From assembly GCA_900542035.1 (NCBI GenBank), contig UQMJ01000006.1, forward strand, positions 54,338 through 118,337: DNA of 64,000 bases, read 5' to 3'. How positions within the stretch are numbered: position 1 is the first letter of the stretch; every line of letters starts with the position of its first letter. Source of the DNA: an uncultured Clostridium sp. GTDB lineage: Bacteria > Bacillota > Clostridia > Lachnospirales > Lachnospiraceae. The translations under genes were made by a program, and so were the position numbers. The notes under the pieces were generated by a model. The model made no database searches and had not been told where the DNA came from. It worked only from the letters and a program-made list of their open reading frames with translations. Of the stretch, positions 25,006-33,745 are shown in pieces.

Positions 25006-26751
25006 ATGGCTTTTGACGGAATTACAGTTGCCAATCTGACCCATGATTTAAAACAGGCCATTGAGGGCGGACGCATTGCAAAGATCGCCCAGCCGGAAAA
25101 AGACGAACTATTATTTCAAATAAAAAAAGACGGTTCTTCCGTCCGGCTGTTAGTTTCAGCCAGCGCCAGTCTTCCTTTGGTATATCTGACCGATGCGAAC
25201 AAACCCAGCCCCATGACTGCCCCTAATTTTTGTATGCTTTTAAGGAAGCACATCGGCAGCGCCCGTATTATTTCCGTATCCCAGCCTGGGCTGGAACGGA
25301 TTATCGAAATTACTCTGGAGCATTTAGACGACATGGGCGACGTCTGCCGGAAACGGCTGATCATCGAAATTATGGGAAAGCACAGCAACATTATCTTTTG
25401 TAAAGAAGACGGCACTATTTTAGACAGCATTAAACACATCTCCGCCCAGGTAAGTTCTGTCAGGGAAGTCCTTCCAGGACGGATGTATTTTATCCCTCAT
25501 ACAATGGAAAAATCAGATCCCTTTACGGTATCCCTGGAAGAGTTTGCCGACCAGATGACCCATGCGCCTATGGCGGTACAGAAGGCTTTGTACAACCGGC
25601 TGACTGGTATCAGCCCTATTATCGCGGAAGAACTGTGTTGCCTGGCTTCTATTAATCCGGACAAAGCGGCAGGCGATCTGACAGAAGACGAAACCGTTCA
25701 CCTGTACCGGACCCTTACCCTGATGATGGAAGACGTAACCGAGGGAAACTTTTTTCCGAATATCGTCTACGACGGCGACGTCCCCGCAGAGTTTGCTTCC
25801 CTGCCCCTGACCTGCTTTGACAGCGAGCGGTTTTCCAGCCGCAAATTTGATTCGGTCAGCCAGGTTCTCAGGACGTATTATTCTTCCAGGGAGACCATTA
25901 CCAGAATCCGACAGAAATCCTCGGACTTAAGACGGATTGTTCAGACTGCCTTAGAGCGGAATTATAAAAAATACGACTTGCAGCTCAAGCAGTTAAAGGA
26001 TACGGAAAAGCGGGAAAAATACCGGATTTACGGAGAACTTTTAAACACCTACGGCTACGAACTTGCCGGCGGCGAAAAAGAATTTAAGTGTCTCAATTAC
26101 TACACCAATGAGGAAGTGCGGATTCCATTAGATCCCCAGCTGTCTGCCAGGGAAAATGCCCAGAAGCATTTTGATAAATACAATAAGTTAAAGAGGACGT
26201 TTGAAGCGTTAAACGACCTGACAAAGGAGACAAAGGAAGAAATTGACCATCTGGAGTCCATCAGCGCCGCGTTGGACATTGCATTAGAAGAAAATGATTT
26301 GGTGCAGATTAAGGAAGAATTAATGGAATACGGCTATATCAAAAAACGCAGGGCCGGAGAAAAACGTCCGAAAATTACCAGCCGTCCCTTCCATTATTTA
26401 TCCAGCGACGGATTCCACATTTACGTAGGCAAAAACAACTATCAAAATGAAGAACTGACCTTTAAGCTTGCAAATGGAGGCGACTGGTGGTTCCATGCCA
26501 AAGGGATTCCAGGTTCCCACGTCATTGTAAAGACAGAAGGAAAAGAACTTCCGGATCGGGTGTTTGAAGAGGCCGGCGCCCTTGCCGCCTGGTATTCCAA
26601 AGGCCGCGGCAATGATAAAGTGGAAATCGACTATATCCAGCGAAAAAATGTCCGCAAGGCGGCTGGCGGCGCCCCTGGCTTTGTCATTTACCATACCAAC
26701 TATTCCCTGGTAGCAGTGCCGTCCTGCGATTTTAAGGAAATTTCCGGCTGA
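25006..26751 (+). CDS. rqcH: NFACT family protein RqcH (ribosome quality control; fibronectin-binding-like)
   Basis: RqcH binds stalled 50S-peptidyl-tRNA complexes and recruits tRNA-Ala to add C-terminal alanine tails that mark the chain for degradation. The 581-residue length and layout fit: NFACT-N (1-about 180, FDGITVANLTHDLKQAIEGGRIAKI), helix-hairpin region, long coiled coils (about 285-440) and NFACT-R (DGFHIYVGKNNYQNEELTFKLA; GDWWFHAKGIPGSHVIV). The DR pair critical in Bacillus RqcH (D97/R98) is E97-R98 here. ATG at 25006 has AAAGGAG 9 bases upstream. Divergent from yicC. Confidence 0.93.
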   Translation: MAFDGITVANLTHDLKQAIEGGRIAKIAQPEKDELLFQIKKDGSSVRLLVSASASLPLVYLTDANKPSPMTAPNFCMLLRKHIGSARIISVSQPGLERIIEITLEHLDDMGDVCRKRLIIEIMGKHSNIIFCKEDGTILDSIKHISAQVSSVREVLPGRMYFIPHTMEKSDPFTVSLEEFADQMTHAPMAVQKALYNRLTGISPIIAEELCCLASINPDKAAGDLTEDETVHLYRTLTLMMEDVTEGNFFPNIVYDGDVPAEFASLPLTCFDSERFSSRKFDSVSQVLRTYYSSRETITRIRQKSSDLRRIVQTALERNYKKYDLQLKQLKDTEKREKYRIYGELLNTYGYELAGGEKEFKCLNYYTNEEVRIPLDPQLSARENAQKHFDKYNKLKRTFEALNDLTKETKEEIDHLESISAALDIALEENDLVQIKEELMEYGYIKKRRAGEKRPKITSRPFHYLSSDGFHIYVGKNNYQNEELTFKLANGGDWWFHAKGIPGSHVIVKTEGKELPDRVFEEAGALAAWYSKGRGNDKVEIDYIQRKNVRKAAGGAPGFVIYHTNYSLVAVPSCDFKEISG

Positions 26752-26775
26752 TTATCCCAGATGTCAGACAAAGAG

Positions 26776-26815
26776 AAATGGACGTCACAGGCTTCTGCCA
26801 TGGCGTCCATTTTTA
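26776..26815. terminator. Hairpin between convergent rqcH and GDPD genes
   Basis: AAATGGACG (26776-26784) and CGTCCATTT (26804-26812) form a stem with an inner GGC/GCC pair, followed by TTT on the plus strand. Likely terminator of rqcH; minus-strand T run is weak. Confidence 0.6.
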
Positions 26816-26830
26816 ACTGCAATATGCTGT

Positions 26831-27556
26831 TTATTTCCGGCTATCCAGCCATGCTTTTACCACGTCCGGATAATTGGTAATGGCTCCTGCGCAGTTCCAG
26901 TCGTAAAGATGTTCTAATACGCCCATCTCATTAATGGTCCATGCATTGATTCCCACCCCGTGTTTTTTGCAGCTTTCCACGACCTCATCGGTCAGCTTGG
27001 CTCCTCTTGGATGGAAAAATTCGAAGCCGTACTTTTCACAGCAGTATCCTGCATTTCCAATGGGAGAGTCCATCAAGAATCCGCACGGAATCTTTGGCGC
27101 AATCTTTTTTGCTTCGATTAAAGACAACGGGTTAAAAGAGGAAAACATAACCTTGTCTTCCAGACCGTATTTCCGGATGATTTCTATGGTTTTGGCCTCC
27201 AGGCCCTCATAGTAAAACGTACCGGTCTTCAGTTCAATATTTGTGGTTACCGGCTGTCCTGCCGCCCATCTGCAGTACTCTTCAAAAGTTGGAATATTGA
27301 CGAATCCATATTTGTCGCCGAAGATGGAACCTGCATGGAACTTCTGCAGTTCTTCGCAGGTATAATCTCTTACAAATCCAGCGCCGTTTGTTACTCTGTC
27401 AATGGTTTCATCGTGGATTACCACAACCGTTCCGTCTTTCGTAAGCTGGACGTCCAATTCAATCTCATCGCAGCCGGCTTTTACTGCCTTTTCAAATGCC
27501 AGCATTGTGTTTTCCGGATACTTTCCGCTGTATCCCCTGTGCGCTACTACTTTCAT
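26831..27556 (-). CDS. Glycerophosphodiester phosphodiesterase (GDPD family)
   Basis: Hydrolyses glycerophosphodiesters to glycerol-3-phosphate and an alcohol. The 241-residue protein is a single GDPD TIM barrel: VAHRGYSGKYPENTMLAF (catalytic His/Arg/Glu), DEIELDVQLTKDGTVVVIHDETIDRVTNG (metal-binding E, D and second catalytic His) and GINAWTINEM. No signal peptide, so it is cytoplasmic. Start: ATG at 27556 after AAAGGGG. It is the last gene of the GH2/ABC operon; its ribosome site lies in the end of the GH2 gene. Its place beside a glycosidase suggests glycosylated glycerophospho compounds as substrates, as inference. Confidence 0.93.
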   Translation of the reverse strand: MKVVAHRGYSGKYPENTMLAFEKAVKAGCDEIELDVQLTKDGTVVVIHDETIDRVTNGAGFVRDYTCEELQKFHAGSIFGDKYGFVNIPTFEEYCRWAAGQPVTTNIELKTGTFYYEGLEAKTIEIIRKYGLEDKVMFSSFNPLSLIEAKKIAPKIPCGFLMDSPIGNAGYCCEKYGFEFFHPRGAKLTDEVVESCKKHGVGINAWTINEMGVLEHLYDWNCAGAITNYPDVVKAWLDSRK

Positions 27557-27570
27557 AATGTGTCCCCTTT

Positions 27571-29292
27571 CTAGCATAGATCCTGAATGTCTTTTATCTG
27601 TTCCGGATCGAATTTATATTGATGTTCCCTGGTCAAAAGACCGTTCATCTCCTGTTCTACATCTGCAAGCTGGGTATAACAATATCCGCAGATCGGATCT
27701 GACTGGCTGATCGCTTCTATTATCCGTCGGAATTCTTCTAAAAATTCTGATTTTTTTACAGCCGTATATCCCCAGCCGCCTGTTTCTTCTTCACAAACGG
27801 AAATCCCCCCAAATTCTGTCAGCATAACCGGCTGCCCTTCATAACTGGTTCCGTCTGCAAACAGTGGTTTTTCTACTATTTTTCCCAACGTTTCTACTGA
27901 CTTTAAGGATTCTTGAAACCGTCCCTGCTGCCTCGTATCGCCTGTCTTTCCATGCTGATAGGAATGAAACGCACAAATGTCTGTGTCTGTCATTTCCCAG
28001 CCGTCATTGGAAATCACCAGCCGCGTACTGTCTAAGCTGTGTGCCAGATGATATAAGGATTTTGCAAAGGACTGCTGGGCTTTATTAATTCTTATCCCAG
28101 GTACTCCCCAGCTTTCATTTAACATCCCCCATACCACAATAGACGGATGATTATAATCCCTGTGAATCACATCAATCCACTCTTTCATAAAAGCCGACGC
28201 AGCCTTTGGCGTATAGACCCAGAAGCTGGCCATTGCTTCCCAGACAAGAAATCCCAATTTATCCGCCCAATAAAGGAATCTGGGATCCTCCACTTTTTCG
28301 TGTTTCCGGCAGCCGTTAAATCCCATTGCCTTGGCCTTCTGAATATCTTCTATATAGGCGCTGTCATCCGGAGCGGTAATCAGGCTGTCTTTCCAATATC
28401 CCTGATCCAGCACCAGCTTTTGATAATAAGGCTTATGGTTTAAATATACCTGACCATTTCTTGCCTCGACTTTTCTCATTCCAAAATAGGTTCTTACCTG
28501 ATCTGCAGCTTTCGTTTCCTCTCCTGCCGTCATAACCACCTCATACAGATTTGGCGTTTCCGGAGACCAGTAAGCACCGGTAAAATGGAAGGAGCCATTC
28601 AGCGCTTTCTTTTGAAATACATCTACTATTATAGTCTGCTGGTAATCTTTTGCAACCATTCTTCCGCAAAAGATTAAATTGTTTTTCAGTGAAATTGCAA
28701 TTTCAACCGTACAAGGAAGCTCGCTCTTTAAAGATAGCTCATAGTCAATCCGTACCGTTCCCTCATCAATATCCGGAGTAAAATGAATCCATTCAAAATG
28801 AGTTTCTTCTACCGGTTCCATCCAGACGGTCTGCCAGATACCGGTGCTGGGTGTATACCAGATAAACCTGGATTCTTCTTCCCAGAATTGTTTTCCTCTG
28901 GCAATGCTCTCGTCTTTTAGCGGATCCCAGACCTCCACCCTGATTCGTTCTTCTTCCCAGGTAAGACTGTCTGTAACATCAAAGGAAAACGGCGTCTGAC
29001 CGCCTGTGTGACACCCTGCCAGGCGTCCGTTTACCCACACCCTGCATCCATAATCCACAGCGCCGAAATTCAGACGGATTCTCCTGCCTTTCCATTCTTC
29101 CGGAACTTCTATCTTCCGTTCATATATGACCGTATCTTCTGTAATTTTTTCTCCAATTCCACTCATTTTGCTCTGACATACATAAGGGACTTCTATCTGA
29201 CCGGATTTGCCTCCTGCATAAAAATCCCAAGTCCCATTTAAATTCAGCCATTCTTTCCGGACAAATTCCGGACGCGGATATTCGTTTCGCAT
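27571..29292 (-). CDS. Glycoside hydrolase family 2 enzyme (beta-galactosidase/beta-glucuronidase-like)
   Basis: A 573-residue retaining glycosidase of clan GH-A. It shows the N-terminal jelly-roll sugar-binding domain (RKEWLNLNGTWDFYAGG; NFGAVDYGCRVWVNGRLAGCHTGG), the immunoglobulin-like middle domain and a TIM barrel with acid/base Glu in VWGMLNESWG and nucleophile Glu in MLTEFGGI. No signal peptide, so it acts on imported material. Start: I prefer 29292 (MRNEYPRPEF, AAGGAA upstream); a start at 29322 adds 10 residues with no ribosome site. It is shorter than LacZ and closer in size to beta-glucuronidase-like members. Substrate not predictable; the active-site residues are intact. Confidence 0.9.
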   Translation of the reverse strand: MRNEYPRPEFVRKEWLNLNGTWDFYAGGKSGQIEVPYVCQSKMSGIGEKITEDTVIYERKIEVPEEWKGRRIRLNFGAVDYGCRVWVNGRLAGCHTGGQTPFSFDVTDSLTWEEERIRVEVWDPLKDESIARGKQFWEEESRFIWYTPSTGIWQTVWMEPVEETHFEWIHFTPDIDEGTVRIDYELSLKSELPCTVEIAISLKNNLIFCGRMVAKDYQQTIIVDVFQKKALNGSFHFTGAYWSPETPNLYEVVMTAGEETKAADQVRTYFGMRKVEARNGQVYLNHKPYYQKLVLDQGYWKDSLITAPDDSAYIEDIQKAKAMGFNGCRKHEKVEDPRFLYWADKLGFLVWEAMASFWVYTPKAASAFMKEWIDVIHRDYNHPSIVVWGMLNESWGVPGIRINKAQQSFAKSLYHLAHSLDSTRLVISNDGWEMTDTDICAFHSYQHGKTGDTRQQGRFQESLKSVETLGKIVEKPLFADGTSYEGQPVMLTEFGGISVCEEETGGWGYTAVKKSEFLEEFRRIIEAISQSDPICGYCYTQLADVEQEMNGLLTREHQYKFDPEQIKDIQDLC

Positions 29293-29326
29293 AATCATTT
29301 CCTTCCCGCAAGTTTTCTTCATTGTA

Positions 29327-30157
29327 TTACTTGATTCCAGATTGGGTAAAACCCTTTACTACATACTTGTTTGCAAACATAAAAATAATCATTACCGGAA
29401 CAACAGAAACCAGAGTAGACGCCATCATTACGCCTGGATTGGTATAATTTTCTCCCAATACCAAAGAAGCGATTCCCAATGTAACTGTCCGGTTCTCCTG
29501 ACGGTTAATTACCAGGGATGGCCACAAATAACTGTTATACAATCCCAGAAATGTGATAAACGCTTGTGTAATGACAACTGGTTTTACAGAAGGCAGAACA
29601 ATGTGCCACAAGATCTGAAGCACTCCGGCGCCTTCTACTAGACCTGCTTCCTCTAGTTCTTTCGGGAACGATAAAAGGAAATTATAAATCAGATAAATAC
29701 ACATCACTCCAGAACCGGAAGGAAGGATCAGCGGAAGCATGGAATTCAGCATTCCAATCTGTTTAAAAATGTAAAACAGCGGAAAAAAGGTCACAATTTC
29801 CGGAATTGCCATTGCCCAGACAAGGCTGACAACAATAAGACGTTTCCCAGGCACCGGCAGTCTTGCCAATGCATAGGCAGCCAGTACGCTGGTGGTAATT
29901 CTCAAAACCGTCCCGCTTACCGTCACAATTGCCGTATTAAAAAGCCATTTAAAAATCGGCGCAGTCGATGTGCTGGCAAACAGCTCTTTATAATTATCCA
30001 GTGTCCAAGTCTTTGGAAGCAGCGTAGAAGAAGTCATGGCTTCTGCCAGCCCCTTAAAGCTTGTAAAAAGCATAAATAAAAGAGGAAGTAAAAACGCATA
30101 GGCCAAAATGCAGGCGCACATAACCAGCAGAATCCGGCTGAACTGTTTCTTTCTCAT
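29327..30157 (-). CDS. Carbohydrate ABC transporter permease, MalG/UgpE type
   Basis: A 276-residue CUT1 permease with six helices and the docking loop EEAGLVEGAGVLQILWHIVLPS near residue 175-195. Note the loop has EEAGLVEGAG where EAAxIDGAs is usual, an acceptable variant. Start: ATG at 30157 preceded by AGGAGG at good spacing; the 21-codon extension overlaps the upstream permease and is rejected. Second membrane half of the importer that feeds the GH2 enzyme. Confidence 0.9.
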   Translation of the reverse strand: MRKKQFSRILLVMCACILAYAFLLPLLFMLFTSFKGLAEAMTSSTLLPKTWTLDNYKELFASTSTAPIFKWLFNTAIVTVSGTVLRITTSVLAAYALARLPVPGKRLIVVSLVWAMAIPEIVTFFPLFYIFKQIGMLNSMLPLILPSGSGVMCIYLIYNFLLSFPKELEEAGLVEGAGVLQILWHIVLPSVKPVVITQAFITFLGLYNSYLWPSLVINRQENRTVTLGIASLVLGENYTNPGVMMASTLVSVVPVMIIFMFANKYVVKGFTQSGIK

Positions 30158-30168
30158 AAAATCCCCTC

Positions 30169-31062
30169 CTATTTCAGATTTTCTTTCTCTTTTGTCAGAT
30201 AGTACTGGCCAATCGAACAAAGAATAATGACAATCCCCATTAAAATTGTCATAGCACTTCCTACCCCTAAATCATTCCGGTCCATAATCGTAGAGGTAAT
30301 CATCATAATTAATGGTTTCGTTGTTTCTCCAGGACCGCCTTTTGTCATCAGTCTTGTCTGGCCATACACATTGAAAGATGCAATGATTGTGGTCATCAGT
30401 ACAAAGTAAAAGATATTTTTGATGTTCGGCATAATGATATAGCGAAGCTGCACCCAAAAACCTGCCCCATCTATGGCAGACGCCTCATAGAGATTGGTAT
30501 CAATATCATTTAATGCATTTACAAACAGCATCATATTGTATCCAATCGTCCACCATACCGTTGCCACAGTCAAAGCAATCCATACAAAGGGCTGCTGCTC
30601 CAGCCAGGGAACCGGTTTGTCAATGAGGCCGATATTCATTAGCAGATTATTAAAATACCCGCCATTTCCCTTCATCAGCCACACAAAAACTGCTGCCACC
30701 GCTGTTACAGACACCGAGTACGAAGCAAAATAAATCGTCCGGAAAATCCCCTTCAACCGTTCAGGAAGATGATCCAGCAAAAGCGCTAGTGCAAGACTTC
30801 CAAAAACCAGAAACGGCGTTGTGATAATTACAAAGATAATTGTGTTTTTTAATCCCAAAAAGAAGGATTTATGGTACATAGAAGAAGAAAACAGAATTTT
30901 TATATAATTTTCTAATCCTACAAATCCCTGATTGCCTCTGATTAAGCTATATTTTGACAAACTCATGTAAATTCCAAATCCAAATGGAATCAGCCAGAAC
31001 AACAGAAAAAATACCAGAAATGGCAGGATAAACAGAACCGCTGTCGTCTTTTTCTTTTTCAT
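30169..31062 (-). CDS. Carbohydrate ABC transporter permease, MalF/UgpA type
   Basis: A 297-residue CUT1 permease: first helix LFILPFLVFFLLFWLIPFGFGIYMS, docking loop EASAIDGAGFWVQLRYIIMPN near residue 190, and MTKGGPGETT near residue 235. Start: ATG at 31062 with GGGAG upstream, followed by a run of Lys codons; the 20-codon extension is not supported. No ATPase gene in the operon, as in the other importer of this window. Confidence 0.9.
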   Translation of the reverse strand: MKKKKTTAVLFILPFLVFFLLFWLIPFGFGIYMSLSKYSLIRGNQGFVGLENYIKILFSSSMYHKSFFLGLKNTIIFVIITTPFLVFGSLALALLLDHLPERLKGIFRTIYFASYSVSVTAVAAVFVWLMKGNGGYFNNLLMNIGLIDKPVPWLEQQPFVWIALTVATVWWTIGYNMMLFVNALNDIDTNLYEASAIDGAGFWVQLRYIIMPNIKNIFYFVLMTTIIASFNVYGQTRLMTKGGPGETTKPLIMMITSTIMDRNDLGVGSAMTILMGIVIILCSIGQYYLTKEKENLK

Positions 31063-31144
31063 CGTAACTCCCTTCTGCTGCCCTGCAGCAAAGTCAACTA
31101 TCTGATAAAGGAAAGGCTGCATATTTCAGCAGCCCTTCTCCATT

Positions 31145-32464
31145 TTAATATTCGGAAAGCTCAATTGCGATCTCTGTCGCGTTTTTCAGTTCCTCCATTA
31201 ATGCGTCTCTGCTTAAGTCTTCTGTCTGGACAACCATAGACCAGACATTGGAATTCACATATTTTACCTGTTCACGAATGTTATAAATAGTCGGCAGAAT
31301 CTGGGCGTCATCAAAGATACCATAATTCACATTTGCAACCGGATATTTTTCCGGAGACTGTTTAACAAGTTCCATCGTCTTTAAGTGAATCGGCGCCTGA
31401 CCGGAATCTGCCCAATTCAGCATGATTTCTGGCTGATATGCAAACTTCATAAATTCTGCAATTCCTGCCAGCTTCTTTTCGTCTGTTACCTTTGCAGAAA
31501 CAGCAAAGGTATGCCCTCCAGCCGGAACGCATGGGGTATCTCCATAGAGCTGAGGCAATGTTCCGATTCCTAAATTTTCTCCCAATACCTCTTTTGCAGT
31601 CGTGTAATTCCATGGGCCGGTTAACGCACATACCGAACTTACATTTGCGCCATCATCAGAGTCCTTAATAAAGGTATTAAAGTGGTCGTTATCGCCTAAA
31701 CCGGCAGCGCTTAAGTGGTCTTTATAAATCAAATCGTGAATTTTCATAAATGCATCACAGATTTCTTCCGTATCCATCTTAATGTGTCCGTCTTCAACCC
31801 AATTGCAGCCAGACTGGCCAAGAGCTGTCATCCACGCCCACTGATGATCTCCGGTCAGCGGAATTGCCATTGGATAAATACTTGAATTTTCAGAATCCAA
31901 CTGATCTCTTAATGCAATCATATCCTCATATGTGTTCGGTTGTTCCGTTACATATTCCTTGTTGTAATAGAAGGTCTCGGCATACAAGTCCAGCGGAAAT
32001 GCAAAAATTCCATCATCATATTTTGCATAAGTCTGGGTAACAGGATGAAAATCGTTTTCAAAAGAAATTCCAGCCATTTCATAAATATCTGATACTTCCC
32101 GTAAAAGTCCATCCGCATGATAAGTAGAAATCCAATCCGCATGAATAATCAGCATATCAAAATCGTCTGATTTAAATTTTGTATAATGATCCGCGTCTTG
32201 AAGCTGTTCAATATAATATTGATCCTGGGACTCGTTAAACGCGTCTACAATCTTGGTCATAAACGGTCCGTCCCCGCCAGTAAACCCATTAATAAATGTA
32301 ATCGTTGTTTTATCACCTGCTGCCTGGGATTCTGGACCTGCAGTTGTCTGTGCAGCACTGCTTTCTGCTGGTTGTGGTTCTGCACTGTCTCCGCTGCATC
32401 CTGTTAAAGAAGCTGCCAGAACTCCAGCCATGAATAGTGACATTGTTGCATTTCTTTTTTTCAT
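31145..32464 (-). CDS. Extracellular sugar-binding lipoprotein of an ABC transporter
   Basis: A 439-residue lipoprotein: signal sequence KKRNATMSLFMAGVLAASLTGC with lipobox SLTGC, a Ser/Ala/Gln-rich linker (AEPQPAESSAAQTTAGP), then the SBP fold (TITFINGFTGGDGPFMTKIVDAFN; WAWMTALGQSGCNW). Start: ATG at 32464 with AGGAGAGGA upstream; a 31-codon AT-rich extension is rejected. First gene of the GH2/GDPD operon, divergent from the ArsR-type regulator across a 303-base AT-rich region. Ligand unknown. Confidence 0.92.
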   Translation of the reverse strand: MKKRNATMSLFMAGVLAASLTGCSGDSAEPQPAESSAAQTTAGPESQAAGDKTTITFINGFTGGDGPFMTKIVDAFNESQDQYYIEQLQDADHYTKFKSDDFDMLIIHADWISTYHADGLLREVSDIYEMAGISFENDFHPVTQTYAKYDDGIFAFPLDLYAETFYYNKEYVTEQPNTYEDMIALRDQLDSENSSIYPMAIPLTGDHQWAWMTALGQSGCNWVEDGHIKMDTEEICDAFMKIHDLIYKDHLSAAGLGDNDHFNTFIKDSDDGANVSSVCALTGPWNYTTAKEVLGENLGIGTLPQLYGDTPCVPAGGHTFAVSAKVTDEKKLAGIAEFMKFAYQPEIMLNWADSGQAPIHLKTMELVKQSPEKYPVANVNYGIFDDAQILPTIYNIREQVKYVNSNVWSMVVQTEDLSRDALMEELKNATEIAIELSEY

Positions 32465-32512
32465 AGTTTCCTCTCCTTTTCTTATAAATTTCTTGAATTT
32501 ATAGCGCCTATT

Positions 32513-32545
32513 AATTATAATATTCATGTAATAAATATTATAATT
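32513..32545. promoter_or_regulatory. 12-bp perfect inverted repeat, candidate operator of the GH2/ABC operon
   Basis: AATTATAATATT (32513-32524) and AATATTATAATT (32534-32545) are exact reverse complements with a 9-base spacer, 49-81 bases upstream of the binding-protein start. It overlaps likely minus-strand -10 material (several TATAAT-like runs), so a bound regulator would block or shape initiation. The divergent ArsR-type gene is the obvious candidate partner. High AT content means chance symmetry cannot be excluded. The rest of the 32465-32767 gap is AT-rich and shows no gene. Confidence 0.5.
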
Positions 32546-32767
32546 TTTTGCTTTCAAAAAGCTTTTCTGTGTTTTGTTACATAATTTATATTACCATATT
32601 TGCACATTTTTAGCAATAACATTTGATTTTTCTTTTAATTTTCATATAAATCATACAATATTTTGAGCCAGTTCTTGTGCATATTAATATTTTGTTTTAT
32701 AATTATTGTAATTAATACACACTTTTTATTTCAAGATTTAAAAAATAATGTAGAAAAGGAGTTTTTT

Positions 32768-33739
32768 ATGGCTGGAAAAAGTAAGACACCTGTTAAGATT
32801 ATTGGAGAACGTGATATTGAGCTTCACCTAAGCAACCCTGAGCACCATGCAAGAATTGCGCAGATAGGAAAAGCGTTATCTTCCCCTATCCGTTTGAATA
32901 TTTTAAACATTTTAAAGAATACCGCTCTTTCCCTTCAGGAAATTGCGGCAATTTTAGACATTCCCGTTTCTTCTACTGCTCTTCATATTAAAATCCTGGA
33001 AGAGGCCAAGTTAATCGTGACAGAAACACAGCCTGGAATCCATGGCTCCATGCGGGTATGTATTTCCAGTATGCAGTCTTTTCATCTGGAAACCTTTGAT
33101 GCGGACGCTGACCTGGCTGACAATACCGTTTCTTTAGATATGCCCATTGGCAACTATTTCCAATTTGATGTCGAACCTACCTGCGGGCTGGCAGACGAAA
33201 CCGGAATACTGGACGGATACGACAACGTCCGTTCCTTTTACTCGCCCGCCCACACCAAAGCCCAGCTTTTATGGTTCCAGCAGGGATTCATCGAATACCG
33301 TTTTCCAAATCTGGTAAATCCCCTGTTAAAACTGCACGAACTGTCTTTCTGTATGGAGCTGTGCTCAGAAGCCCCTGGATTTTTAGAGAACTGGCCTTCT
33401 GACATTACGGTTTCTGTCAACAATCTTCCGGTGGCAACCTATTGTTCTCCTGGCGATTTTGGAGCCAGAAGGGGAAAGCTCACCCCATCTTCCTGGCCCA
33501 ACGGAAGAACCCAGTACGGGCTCTTAAAGACCTTCTCCGTTCAGGAAAGCGGCGGTTATCTGGACGGAAAGCTGGTCAATGCGAATTTGACGCTGGAACA
33601 GCTGAACCTTTCGGATCTCCCTTATATTTCCTTAAAAATTGAGATCAAAAAAGATGCCCGCCATATCGGGGGCATCAATCTATTTGGAGAAAAGTACGGA
33701 GACTTTCCTCAAGGCATCGTTATGAATCTCATCTATTAA
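32768..33739 (+). CDS. ArsR-type HTH transcriptional regulator with large C-terminal domain
   Basis: A 323-residue regulator. Residues about 27-100 form an ArsR/winged-helix domain (ARIAQIGKALSSPIRLNIL; SLQEIAAILDIPVSSTALHIKILEEAKLI). The remaining 220 residues are unusual for ArsR proteins, which are normally about 100 long, and probably form a beta-rich ligand domain. There is no obvious metal-binding Cys pair. Start: ATG at 32768 preceded by AAAAGGAG; a long in-frame extension upstream is AT-rich promoter sequence. Divergent from the sugar ABC/GH2/GDPD operon, which it most likely controls, with a sugar as effector (inference). Confidence 0.82.
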   Translation: MAGKSKTPVKIIGERDIELHLSNPEHHARIAQIGKALSSPIRLNILNILKNTALSLQEIAAILDIPVSSTALHIKILEEAKLIVTETQPGIHGSMRVCISSMQSFHLETFDADADLADNTVSLDMPIGNYFQFDVEPTCGLADETGILDGYDNVRSFYSPAHTKAQLLWFQQGFIEYRFPNLVNPLLKLHELSFCMELCSEAPGFLENWPSDITVSVNNLPVATYCSPGDFGARRGKLTPSSWPNGRTQYGLLKTFSVQESGGYLDGKLVNANLTLEQLNLSDLPYISLKIEIKKDARHIGGINLFGEKYGDFPQGIVMNLIY

Positions 33740-33745
33740 TTGGAT

